Source of the DNA: Ga0077536 sp943370145
Lineage (GTDB): Bacteria > Pseudomonadota > Gammaproteobacteria > Ga0077536
Direction of reading: 5' to 3'
Assembly (NCBI GenBank): GCA_943370145.1
Contig: CALRPY020000072.1
Span: forward strand, 1 to 21,545
Length of the DNA stretch: 21,545 bases
Notes under the pieces: model-generated
What the model was told of the DNA's origin: nothing
The model's input: the letters and a program-made list of their open reading frames with translations, nothing else
Databases searched by the model: none
Shown here: positions 15,306 to 21,545 of the stretch, one piece after another
Layout: the number at the start of each line of letters is the position of its first letter
Position numbering within the stretch: the first letter of the stretch is position 1
Program-made: the position numbers and the translations under genes

Positions 15306-16708
15306 CGCCGCCCGCGTCGCCCGGCGACGCCGCCGCACGGGAAACGCGCCGCGCGGCGACGCTGATGGTCGTCGCCAATTCCTTCGGCACGGCGCTGATG
15401 CTGTCTTCGGTGACGGTCGCGCTGCCGTCCATCGCCCGCTCGCTTGCACTCGACGCGGTCATGCTCGCCTGGGTGCCGCTCGTGTACCTGATGGCGAGCG
15501 CCGCGACGGTGCTCGCTTTCGGCCGACTCGCCGACATGTATGGTCGCAAGCGGATGTTCGTGCTGGGCGCTGGCGGCCTCGCCCTGTCCTCGCTGCTGCT
15601 CGCCGTCGCGAACGATGGGCCGACGCTGCTGGCGCTGCGCGCGGCCCAGGGCATCAGTGCCGCGATGCTGTACGCGACGCAGGCCGCCATCCTGTCATCG
15701 GTCTATCCGCCGCAGCAACGCGGCCGCGCGCTGGGCCTGCTCGCCGCATCGGTCTACTTCGGGCTGACCTGCGGGCCGGTGGTGGGTGGCTGGCTGGTGG
15801 AGAGCTTCGGCTGGCGGACGGCTTTCGTGGCACATCTGCCGATCAGCGTGCTGGTGCTGCTGTTCGCACTGCCGCGGGTCAAGGGTGACTGGGCCGCCGA
15901 GACGCGCGGCAGCTTCGACTGGCCGGCCGCGCTGCTGTACGCCGCGGCGATCGTCTGCGTGATGGCGGGCTTCGCCACGCTGCCGGGGGCCGGGGGAATG
16001 CTCGCGGTGGTTGCCGGTGTCGTGCTCGTCGGCGTGTTCCTGCGCCAGCAACGTCGCAGCCTCCATCCACTGCTGGACGTCGGACTCCTGCTCGGCAACC
16101 GGGTCTTCGGCCTGTCGTCCCTGGCGGCGCTGCTGATGTACACCACGACCTTCTCCATCCTCGTCCTGATCAGCCTGTACCTGCAGTACCTGCAGGGGCT
16201 GCCGCCGACCCGTGCCGGGCTCGTCATGCTGGCCCAGCCGCTGGTCGTCGCAGTCGTCTCGCCGCTCGCGGGCCGGCTGTCCGATCGCGTCGAACCGCGG
16301 ATCATCGCGTCGCTGGGCGTGGGCTTCACGGCGCTCGGCCTCGTGGCGCTGTCGCGCATCGGCCCCGGGACGTCGCTGTCGGCGACCACCGGCTGCCTGA
16401 TGCTGACCGGGCTCGGCTTCGCGCTGTTCGCATCCCCGAACGCAAGCGCAATCATGGGTGCGGTGCCACGCAGCGCCTACGGTGCGGCGGGTGGCGCGGT
16501 TGCGAAGATGCGTATCCTCGGCCAGCTGTGCAGCATGGGCGTCGTTGCGATGGCGTTCGCGCTGACGATCGGACAGGTCGAGATTACGCCCGACACCTAC
16601 CCCGCGCTCGGCCGCGCACTGCGCCTCGCCTTCGAGATTGCGGCCCTGCTCTGCGTGCCCGCCGCCTGGTGCTCGCTGGCGCGTGGACGCGTCCGCGCCG
16701 CCGCCTGA
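15284..16708 (+). CDS. MFS transporter, DHA2-like (14 membrane segments)
   Basis: This 474-residue protein fits the 14-segment drug:H+ antiporter-2 family. It has an early segment with SSVTVALPSIARSLALD (motif D1-like) and then WVPLVYLMASAATVLAFGRLADMYGRKRMF, containing the motif-A loop GRLADMYGRKR. Next come the AAQGISAAMLYATQAAILSSVYPPQQRGRALGL stretch and the motif-C-like GLTCGPVVGGWLVESFGWR. The chosen ATG (15284) lies inside the synthetase gene; an alternative GTG at 15302 forms GTGA with the synthetase stop. Members export drugs or move organic acids and amphipathic compounds. Genetic coupling to the ligase favours a role with its substrate, which is inference. It ends 7 bases before the convergent Nudix gene. 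Confidence 0.9.
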   Translation: MVEARDVTPPASPGDAAARETRRAATLMVVANSFGTALMLSSVTVALPSIARSLALDAVMLAWVPLVYLMASAATVLAFGRLADMYGRKRMFVLGAGGLALSSLLLAVANDGPTLLALRAAQGISAAMLYATQAAILSSVYPPQQRGRALGLLAASVYFGLTCGPVVGGWLVESFGWRTAFVAHLPISVLVLLFALPRVKGDWAAETRGSFDWPAALLYAAAIVCVMAGFATLPGAGGMLAVVAGVVLVGVFLRQQRRSLHPLLDVGLLLGNRVFGLSSLAALLMYTTTFSILVLISLYLQYLQGLPPTRAGLVMLAQPLVVAVVSPLAGRLSDRVEPRIIASLGVGFTALGLVALSRIGPGTSLSATTGCLMLTGLGFALFASPNASAIMGAVPRSAYGAAGGAVAKMRILGQLCSMGVVAMAFALTIGQVEITPDTYPALGRALRLAFEIAALLCVPAAWCSLARGRVRAAA

Positions 16709-16715
16709 CGCCGAC

Positions 16716-17378
16716 TCAGACCCAGAGGATCCTGCGCTGGCCGCGCGGCACGCTCAGGAACGCGGCCCGTGTGTCCCGCGCCTGCAGCTGGCGTGACAGC
16801 GCCTCGAGCATCAACAGGGTGACAGCCATCACGTCCAGGCGCTGCACTTCAGCCAGCGGCACCCACTGCACGTCGTGCAGCTCGCCCGAGGGCTGCGGCT
16901 CGCCGTGCGCCACCGCCGCATCCACCGCGAAGAAACGCGCATGGAAACGAATGGGTTGCACGCTGGGAGTGATCGCGCGCCCGAGATAGGACATGCGTCC
17001 CAGCGGCGGCTCGACGCCGCGGGCCTGGAAGGCCTGCCACGACGGCGATGGATTCCAGCCGATATCCCCGGGCCCGCCGACCATCACACCGACTTCCTCC
17101 CAGGTTTCGCGCACCGCGGCCAGAGCGAGCGCATGGGCGCGGGTGGTCGAGCCGGCGACGGCCAGGCGGTCGACAATCGACGGGGCGAGTACCGAACGCG
17201 TGCGCACCAGGTGGTCTGCACGCTCGAGGCCGCCGCCCGGAAACACGTACATGCCCGGCTTGAAGCGCGCGGTCTCGCTCCGCCGCCCCATCAGCACTTC
17301 GAGCCGGTGGCCGGCGCCGCGGTAGATCACGAGGCTGGCGGCATCGCGCGGGCGCATCGGCTGCTGGTCTCGGGCCAT
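16716..17378 (-). CDS. Nudix hydrolase with a split Nudix box (NUDT19-like)
   Basis: This 220-residue protein has PRDAASLVIYR (10-20), YVFPGGGLERADH (44-56) and AAVRETWEEVGVMV (87-100). The last holds the metal-binding REXXEEXG half of the Nudix box (Arg90, Glu91, Glu94, Glu95, Gly97). In an ordinary box the GG-x-E part lies 14 residues before RE. Here about 38 residues separate them, so the box is interrupted by an insertion of roughly 25 residues, as in the NUDT19/RP2 branch, some members of which cleave CoA and acyl-CoA. A CoA-ester hydrolase role would fit the neighbourhood but is inference. ATG 17378 is chosen by homology at the N-terminus, with GGTGAG just upstream. The frame remains open far beyond as an antisense shadow of the amidase gene. 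It is convergent with the MFS gene. Confidence 0.88.
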   Translation of the reverse strand: MARDQQPMRPRDAASLVIYRGAGHRLEVLMGRRSETARFKPGMYVFPGGGLERADHLVRTRSVLAPSIVDRLAVAGSTTRAHALALAAVRETWEEVGVMVGGPGDIGWNPSPSWQAFQARGVEPPLGRMSYLGRAITPSVQPIRFHARFFAVDAAVAHGEPQPSGELHDVQWVPLAEVQRLDVMAVTLLMLEALSRQLQARDTRAAFLSVPRGQRRILWV

Positions 17379-17428
17379 CGGGCTCACCCGTCGGAGAGGA
17401 GCGCCGATGATACGATTCGCGACGTTGC

Positions 17429-17455
17429 GCGGGAATGACGCCCGCATATTCCCGC
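17429..17455. other. Inverted repeat in the Nudix-amidase divergent gap
   Basis: GCGGGAAT (17429-17436) and ATTCCCGC (17448-17455) are exact inverted 8-base arms separated by 11 bases. They lie 51 bases upstream of the Nudix ATG in the 255-base divergent gap. An operator or a hairpin is possible. The rest of the gap shows no gene and no clear promoter consensus. Confidence 0.35.
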
Positions 17456-17633
17456 ATTCGAAAGCAGCACCCTGCAAATCGCAGATCGAACGAATGGTGT
17501 CCGCGCATTCCTCGCTCGAAACCGGCAGGTCCGGCGCCCGCCGTTCGCGCTGCTGCGGCGCGGTGTCTTGATCGCGTTCCTGGCGGCTGCCACCCTGAGT
17601 CCACGAACAATACCGAGCAGGGGAGCGACGATC

Positions 17634-19067
17634 ATGGCCAAGTCCGATGCCGACCTCGAACTGTGCTATCTGTCCGCCACCGAGGCGCTTGCGATGTTCC
17701 AGTCGCGCGAGCTCTCGCCCGTTGAACTGACGCGCGCGCTGATTGCGCGCTCCGAAGCCCTGAATCCCCAACTCAACGTCCTGACCGAGCTCAAGCGCGA
17801 GAGCGCGCTGGCGGCGGCGCGAGCCGCGGAAGCCAGGTACGCGAAGCCGCGCGGCGCGCGCCTGCGCCCGCTCGAGGGCGTGGCGGTCGCAATCAAGGAC
17901 TTCCACCCGGTGAAGGGCGAAATCACCACCTTCGGCTCGCACGCGTTCCGGGATTTCCGGCCGGCCCATTCCGCGCCGACCGTGGATCGGCTGCTCAAGG
18001 CGGGCGCAATCCTGCTGTCGCGCACGACGACACCGGAACTCGCGCATGGCGGAATCACGAAGAGCCCGCTGTGGGGCGTGTCGCGCAACCCGTGGAATCC
18101 GCAATACACCTGCGGCGGCTCGTCGGGCGGATCGGGCGCGGCGGTGGCGGCCGGCATGGTGACTATTGCCGACGGCACCGACGGTGGCGGCTCCATCCGC
18201 ATTCCTGCCGCCATCAACGGCATCTTCGGCTACAAGCCGCCATTCGGCCGCAATCCGCTCGACACGGAGCATCCGCTCGAGACCCTGCTGCACTATGGTC
18301 CGATGACGCGCAGCGTCGCCGATGCCGCCCTGATGCAGAACATCATGTCCGGTCAGCATGTCGCCGACATCTGTTCGCTGCGCGAGAAGGTGCAATTGCC
18401 GCTCGAGTATCCCGGCATCAAGGGTATGAAGATCGCTTTCTCGATGAACCTCGGCTATTTCGAGGTCGCCGAGGACGTGCGCAAGAACACGCTCGAAGCC
18501 GTGCGCGCCCTGAAGCGACTCGGTGCGAGCGTCGAGGAAGTCGACCTTGGTTGGGACTACACGGTGCTCGATGCGTGGCAGACCTGGTGGGAAGGCCTGT
18601 TCGCCGCGCTGTGCGGTGATCTGCTGCCGCGCTGGCGGCACCAGATGTCGCCGCACGTCGTCAGACTACTCGAAGCGGGGCTGTCACACAGTGCAGCGCG
18701 GCTGTATCGCTCCAACGTCGTCCGTGGTGGCATGTGGCAGAAGCTCGGCCCGGTGCTCGAGAAGTACGATGCGCTGGTGTGCCCGACCTGCGCGGTGTCC
18801 TGCCTCGACGCGGAATACGACGACATGGCCCGCGAACTGCTCATCGACGGCAAGCCAGTCCCGGCTTACGTCGGCTGGGCCATGACCTATCCGTTCAACA
18901 TGATGTCCTGGTGCCCGGTGGCGAGCGTGCCGAGCGGCTTCGGCGCCACCGGCATGCCGACCGGCCTGCAGATAGTCGGACGCACCTTCGACGACCCCAC
19001 GGTGTTCCGCATCGCGTCGGCGTTCGAGAAGGCGCGGCCGTGGCGGGGAGACCGGCCGGCGATTTGA
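17634..19067 (+). CDS. Amidase-signature family hydrolase
   Basis: This 477-residue enzyme has the full Ser-cisSer-Lys triad of the family: Lys88 in AVAIKDF, Ser163 in GGSSGGSGAA and Ser187 in GTDGGGSIRIPA. The 24-residue spacing between the two serines equals that known in fatty acid amide hydrolase. ATG 17634 is supported by GGGGAG 8 bases upstream; an upstream TTG extension to 17568 is unlikely. No signal peptide is seen, so it is cytoplasmic. Family members hydrolyse aryl, fatty or cyclic amides, and the GatA subunit of tRNA amidotransferase is related. No gatB or gatC is adjacent, so GatA is unlikely. In this setting it may release a carboxylic acid from an amide for the CoA-ligase route, but the substrate is not readable. 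Confidence 0.92.
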   Translation: MAKSDADLELCYLSATEALAMFQSRELSPVELTRALIARSEALNPQLNVLTELKRESALAAARAAEARYAKPRGARLRPLEGVAVAIKDFHPVKGEITTFGSHAFRDFRPAHSAPTVDRLLKAGAILLSRTTTPELAHGGITKSPLWGVSRNPWNPQYTCGGSSGGSGAAVAAGMVTIADGTDGGGSIRIPAAINGIFGYKPPFGRNPLDTEHPLETLLHYGPMTRSVADAALMQNIMSGQHVADICSLREKVQLPLEYPGIKGMKIAFSMNLGYFEVAEDVRKNTLEAVRALKRLGASVEEVDLGWDYTVLDAWQTWWEGLFAALCGDLLPRWRHQMSPHVVRLLEAGLSHSAARLYRSNVVRGGMWQKLGPVLEKYDALVCPTCAVSCLDAEYDDMARELLIDGKPVPAYVGWAMTYPFNMMSWCPVASVPSGFGATGMPTGLQIVGRTFDDPTVFRIASAFEKARPWRGDRPAI

Positions 19068-19074
19068 TTCCCGG

Positions 19075-19213
19075 CCTCTCCCGCGTGCGAGAAAAGGGGT
19101 CAGGTTTATTTATTCTCCCTTTACCCTACCCATTCTGCGGGGGTAAAGGGCCGGTCAGAGTAAATAAACCTGACCCCTTTTTCCCTACCCCTCTCCCGCG
19201 AGCGGGCGAGGGG
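19075..19213. repeat. REP-like hairpins flanking a two-tier inverted-repeat element
   Basis: Outer stem: 21-base arms at 19092-19112 and 19161-19181 are exact inverted copies (containing ggggtcaggtttattta). Inner stem: CCCTTTACCC (19117-19126) and GGGTAAAGGG (19141-19150) are exact, with a 14-base loop. The element spans 90 bases and runs from AAAAGGGG to CCCCTTTT. Outside it on each side is a CCTCTCCCGC half-palindrome: a degenerate copy at 19075-19097, and a good hairpin at 19190-19211 (10-base arms, one mismatch, 2-base loop). It lies between the convergent amidase and aminotransferase genes and could end transcription both ways. The GGGGTCAGGTTTA terminus is reminiscent of small elements mobilised by REP-associated tyrosine transposases. 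Confidence 0.75.
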
Positions 19214-19224
19214 AGGGCCATCCC

Positions 19225-20415
19225 TCACAGCACCTTGCAGACCGCATCCACGAAGTAGTCGATGTTCTGCTGGTTGACGCCGGCCACGTTGATGCGGCTC
19301 GAATCGACCATGTAGATGCTGTACTCGGTGCGCAGGCGCTGCACCTGCTCCTTCGACAGGCCGAGGAAGGAGAACATGCCGAGCTGTTGCGGGATGAAGT
19401 CGAAGCGGCCGTTGCCGAGGCGCTCGCGGAACTTGCCGGCCAGCTGGCCGCGCAGGCCGTTGATGCGCTCGCGCATCGCGGTCAGCTCGTCGCGCCAGGC
19501 CCGGGTGAGTGTCGCGTCGGCGAGGATGCGGCCGACCAGCGCGCCACCGTAGTTCGGCGGCATCGAGTAGACGCCGCGCGCGACGTTCTGGATCTGGCCG
19601 TAGACAATGTCGGTCTGGGCCGCGTTCGGCGAGAGCAGCGACAGTGCACCGACGCGCTCGCGGTAGAGGCCGAAGTTCTTCGAGCAGGAGCTCGCGACGA
19701 CGAGTTCGGGCACGCTCGCGGCGAGCTTGCGCACGCCGTAGGCGTCTTCATCCAGACCGGTGCCGAGGCCGAGGTAGGCGAGGTCGACAAAGGGCGTGAA
19801 ACCCCGGTCGACGGCGAGCTTGGCCACTGCATCCCACTCGGCGGGCTTCAGGTCCACGCCACAGGGGTTGTGGCAGCAGCCGTGCAGCAGCACGAGGTCG
19901 CCGGCCGGGATCTTTGCCAGCGCGCTCATCATCGCGTCGGTCTTCAGGCCCTGGCTCGCGGCGTCGTAATACGGATAGATCTTGATTTCGAGGCCCGCAT
20001 CGCCGAGCAGCGGTACATGGTTCGCCCAGGTCGGGTCGGACACCCAGATTGCGGCACCCGGCTTCGCGCGGTTGATCAGTTCCGCCGCGATCCGCAGCGC
20101 GCCGCAGCCACCTGGCGCCTGCACGGTGCGGATGAGGCCCGCCTTCAGTTGCGGATGGTCGGCACCGAAGATGAGACGCTCGATACCGGCGTTGAAGTCC
20201 GGGTCGCCCGGCGGGCCGACGTAGGTCTTGGTCGTTTCGGCGGCATGGTGCAGTTCATCGGCCTTTTTCACGCAGTCGAGAATCGGCGTGTGGCCGGCTT
20301 CATCCTTGTAGACGCCGACACCGAGGTCGACGCGTTGCGGATTCTGGTCCGCCCGATAGGCGGCCATCAGGCCGAGGATGGGGTCTGGATTCAGTGCTTT
20401 GAGGGTTTCAAACAT
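19225..20415 (-). CDS. Aspartate/aromatic amino acid aminotransferase (class I)
   Basis: This 396-residue PLP enzyme moves an amino group between aspartate or aromatic amino acids and 2-oxoglutarate. It shows VDLGVGVYKDE (29-39), DPTWANH (128-134) with Trp130, HNPCG (182-186) with Asn183, DLAYLG (211-216) with Asp211 and Tyr214, the PLP-lysine motif SCSKNFGLYRERVG (Lys246) and SSRINVAG with the substrate-carboxylate Arg374. This is the AspC/TyrB type. The start MFETLK at 20415 is the usual beginning for this family; the frame opens upstream to 20508 without support. The symbol is left blank because aspC and tyrB cannot be separated by eye. A short palindrome lies 30-45 bases upstream of the start. 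Confidence 0.95.
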   Translation of the reverse strand: MFETLKALNPDPILGLMAAYRADQNPQRVDLGVGVYKDEAGHTPILDCVKKADELHHAAETTKTYVGPPGDPDFNAGIERLIFGADHPQLKAGLIRTVQAPGGCGALRIAAELINRAKPGAAIWVSDPTWANHVPLLGDAGLEIKIYPYYDAASQGLKTDAMMSALAKIPAGDLVLLHGCCHNPCGVDLKPAEWDAVAKLAVDRGFTPFVDLAYLGLGTGLDEDAYGVRKLAASVPELVVASSCSKNFGLYRERVGALSLLSPNAAQTDIVYGQIQNVARGVYSMPPNYGGALVGRILADATLTRAWRDELTAMRERINGLRGQLAGKFRERLGNGRFDFIPQQLGMFSFLGLSKEQVQRLRTEYSIYMVDSSRINVAGVNQQNIDYFVDAVCKVL

Positions 20416-20444
20416 GGGCGTCTGGTCGTCCGGATAGTCTGCTG

Positions 20445-20460
20445 ACGTGCCGTGGCACGT
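20445..20460. promoter_or_regulatory. Short palindrome upstream of the aminotransferase
   Basis: ACGTGCC-GT-GGCACGT is a perfect 7-base inverted repeat with a 2-base centre, ending 29 bases before the aminotransferase ATG on the minus strand. It lies in the 121-base gap after the small secreted-protein gene. An operator is plausible because of the symmetry and position; it does not match the TyrR box. It could equally be a small RNA hairpin. Confidence 0.4.
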
Positions 20461-20536
20461 GTGAATCGGGGCCGGGGCATGATACCGCCGGTCGCCGACC
20501 GTGACCATGCGGCTACGGCCCTCGAATCGCGTCAGC

Positions 20537-20971
20537 TCAACGGACGTAGCACTGCTGCATCGCTGCGGCGTGGCGCAGCTGATCGAGCTCGTTTTCGGCG
20601 TCGGTCTTGCGGTCGGCGTCGAGGTAGTCCTGCACGGCGGAGAAGGGCAGGAAATAGAAACCAGGCGTCCACATCGTGCCGACCACGAAGGCCGCCTTGT
20701 TGCGCGGGTCGTCGGAGTAGGGCGGGCGGTAGTCGAGCTGCGTGCGCATCAGGGCGAGGCGGCGCTCGTAGAGTTCGGCACAGGACAGGCCGGTCGGCGC
20801 GGCGCCAGGCTCGGGGACGGCATGCCCGAAGAGGAGGCTGCGGGTGTCCTCTACGCGCGCGGCGGCGAATTCGGCAGCTGGGGACCTGGCGTCCGTCGGC
20901 GGGGAGTCGGCAAACGCGGTGAAGGCACTCGCCATCAGCGCCACTGGCAGCAGCAGGTCTCTTGTGCGCAT
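20537..20971 (-). CDS. Small secreted protein of unknown function
   Basis: This 144-residue protein has a clear signal peptide: MRTRD, then a hydrophobic core LLLPVALMASAFTAF, and a likely signal peptidase I site after TAFA (Ala21-Asp22). The mature part is about 123 residues, with two cysteines (Cys64 in LSCAELYERR and Cys141 near the C-terminus) that could form a disulfide in the periplasm. It has a hydrophobic aromatic stretch in AFVVGTMWTPGFYFLPFSAVQDYL (about 94-117) and a charged helix DADRKTDAENELDQLRHAAAMQQ. No family was recognised. The start is set by GGGAGGAG just upstream of ATG 20971; the frame beyond it is an antisense shadow of dnaE2. It is co-directional with the aminotransferase, 121 bases upstream of it, and divergent from dnaE2. 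Confidence 0.8.
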   Translation of the reverse strand: MRTRDLLLPVALMASAFTAFADSPPTDARSPAAEFAAARVEDTRSLLFGHAVPEPGAAPTGLSCAELYERRLALMRTQLDYRPPYSDDPRNKAAFVVGTMWTPGFYFLPFSAVQDYLDADRKTDAENELDQLRHAAAMQQCYVR

Positions 20972-21086
20972 GTCACTCCTCCCGTGGACCTGTCGGCCCC
21001 GTCCCGTCGTCATTGTGTCGGCCGCGCGGACCGCCGGCTTGAGCTGGCGCAGGGTCGATTGACGCTGCACGGCCGGCCGGTTCAAA

Positions 21087-21106
21087 TACTGTATATAAAA
21101 ACAGTA
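21087..21106 (+). promoter_or_regulatory. SOS box (LexA operator) upstream of dnaE2
   Basis: TACTGTATATAAAAACAGTA contains the gammaproteobacterial LexA core CTGT (21089-21092)-N8-ACAG (21101-21104) with extended TA flanks, and differs little from the E. coli consensus TACTGTATATATATACAGTA. It ends 14 bases before the dnaE2 ATG and about 115 bases from the divergent secreted-protein start. LexA bound here would block dnaE2 until DNA damage. Confidence 0.92.
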
Positions 21107-21120
21107 TTCCGGCCCGCCCC

Positions 21121-21545
21121 GATGCCCGATCCCGACTACGCCGAACTCCACTGCGTCAGCAATTTCAGCTTCCTGCGCGGCGCCTCCCATCCCGAAGAGC
21201 TGGTCGGCCAGGCGGCGTCGCTCGGCTACCGGGCGCTGGCGCTGACCGACGAATGCTCGCTCGCCGGTATCGTGCGCGCCCACGTCGCGGCCAAGGACAG
21301 CGGTTGCCGGCTGATCGTCGGCACCGAGCTGCGGCTCGAGGACAGCCTGCGGCTGGTGCTGCTGGCGCCGGACGCGGTCGGCTATGCGGCACTGTCCCGC
21401 CTCGTGAGCCATGCCCGGCGCCAGTGCGTGAAGGGCGCCTACCGCGTCACGCGCGACGAGGTCGGCGCCGCCGCGCAGGCGCTGCTCGCCCTGTGGCTGC
21501 CGCCGGCCGCACTGGACGACGCCGACGCGCAGTGGTTCGCGGCGC
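21121..21545 (+). CDS. dnaE2: DnaE2 (ImuC), error-prone DNA polymerase, N-terminal part
   Basis: The first 141 codons are present; the gene runs off the window. The start MPDPDYAELHCVSNFSFLRGASHPEEL and then LGYRALALTDECSLAGIVRAH are typical of the DnaE2 PHP domain. The position that reads HxH in replicative DnaE is changed to HCVSN, as is common in DnaE2, so the PHP metal site is probably altered. DnaE2 is a C-family polymerase used for translesion synthesis and damage-induced mutagenesis, usually with ImuA and ImuB. A near-consensus LexA box immediately precedes it. ImuA and ImuB are not encoded upstream here, so they must be downstream or elsewhere. ATG 21121 is the only sensible start; the leader is only 14 bases after the SOS box. 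Confidence 0.92.

Noticed and set aside
13665..15449. Minus-strand open frame of 594 codons across the acyl-CoA synthetase
   Set aside because: Antisense shadow of an ANL enzyme with all core motifs present.
17379..18656. N-terminal extension of the Nudix frame by more than 400 codons
   Set aside because: The extension is the antisense of the amidase gene and an intergenic gap; the Nudix domain starts at 17378.
17634..19067. GatA subunit of the Asp/Glu-tRNA amidotransferase
   Set aside because: The amidase signature is shared, but gatB and gatC are absent nearby and the surrounding residues are those of a general amidase.

Overview
The window is GC-rich (many codons end in G or C, with long antisense shadow frames). 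It carries the hflK/hflC - DUF2065 - hisZ - purA order familiar from Gammaproteobacteria. With a LexA box of the CTGT-N8-ACAG type and a dnaE2-type polymerase, this points to a high-GC gammaproteobacterium, perhaps near the Xanthomonadales/Nevskiales. The class is likely; the order is a guess.

Layout: (1) 1-4237 is a compact plus-strand housekeeping block: end of a gene that is probably hflK, hflC, a DUF2065 membrane peptide, hisZ, purA and pdxH. (2) 4331-5617 is a minus-strand MFS carrier of the monocarboxylate/OFA-like type, separated from the next gene by an inverted-repeat element made of 9-base units. (3) 5783-16708 is an accessory lipid or organic-acid catabolic region: acyl-CoA dehydrogenase ACAD1 (-), a LysR regulator (-), ACAD2 (+, divergent from lysR), two SDR oxidoreductases with a 4-base overlap, a 599-residue acyl-CoA dehydrogenase ACAD3, a 616-base gap holding repeats, an acyl-CoA synthetase, and a DHA2-type MFS carrier overlapping the synthetase gene. 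(4) 16716-20971 holds a Nudix hydrolase with a split Nudix box (-), an amidase-signature enzyme (+), a large inverted-repeat element, an aromatic/aspartate aminotransferase (-) and a small secreted protein (-). (5) 21121 to the end is the start of dnaE2 (error-prone DNA polymerase), behind a near-consensus SOS box.

A reading of region 3: the ligase would make a CoA thioester of an imported acid, the dehydrogenases would introduce double bonds, and the SDRs would oxidise hydroxy intermediates. No enoyl-CoA hydratase or thiolase is present, so this is either a peripheral pathway or one that borrows general beta-oxidation. The substrate cannot be told from sequence.

The most interesting signal is a 39-base element present twice (36/39 identical). 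One copy lies upstream of ACAD1 and one in the lysR-ACAD2 gap, both in the same orientation relative to the dehydrogenase they precede. It looks like the shared operator/promoter of a LysR regulon. Other non-coding structure includes a perfect 45-base palindrome (13318-13362), a 90-base two-tier inverted repeat (19092-19181) and REP-like hairpins. No RNA gene, CRISPR array or transposase gene was seen.
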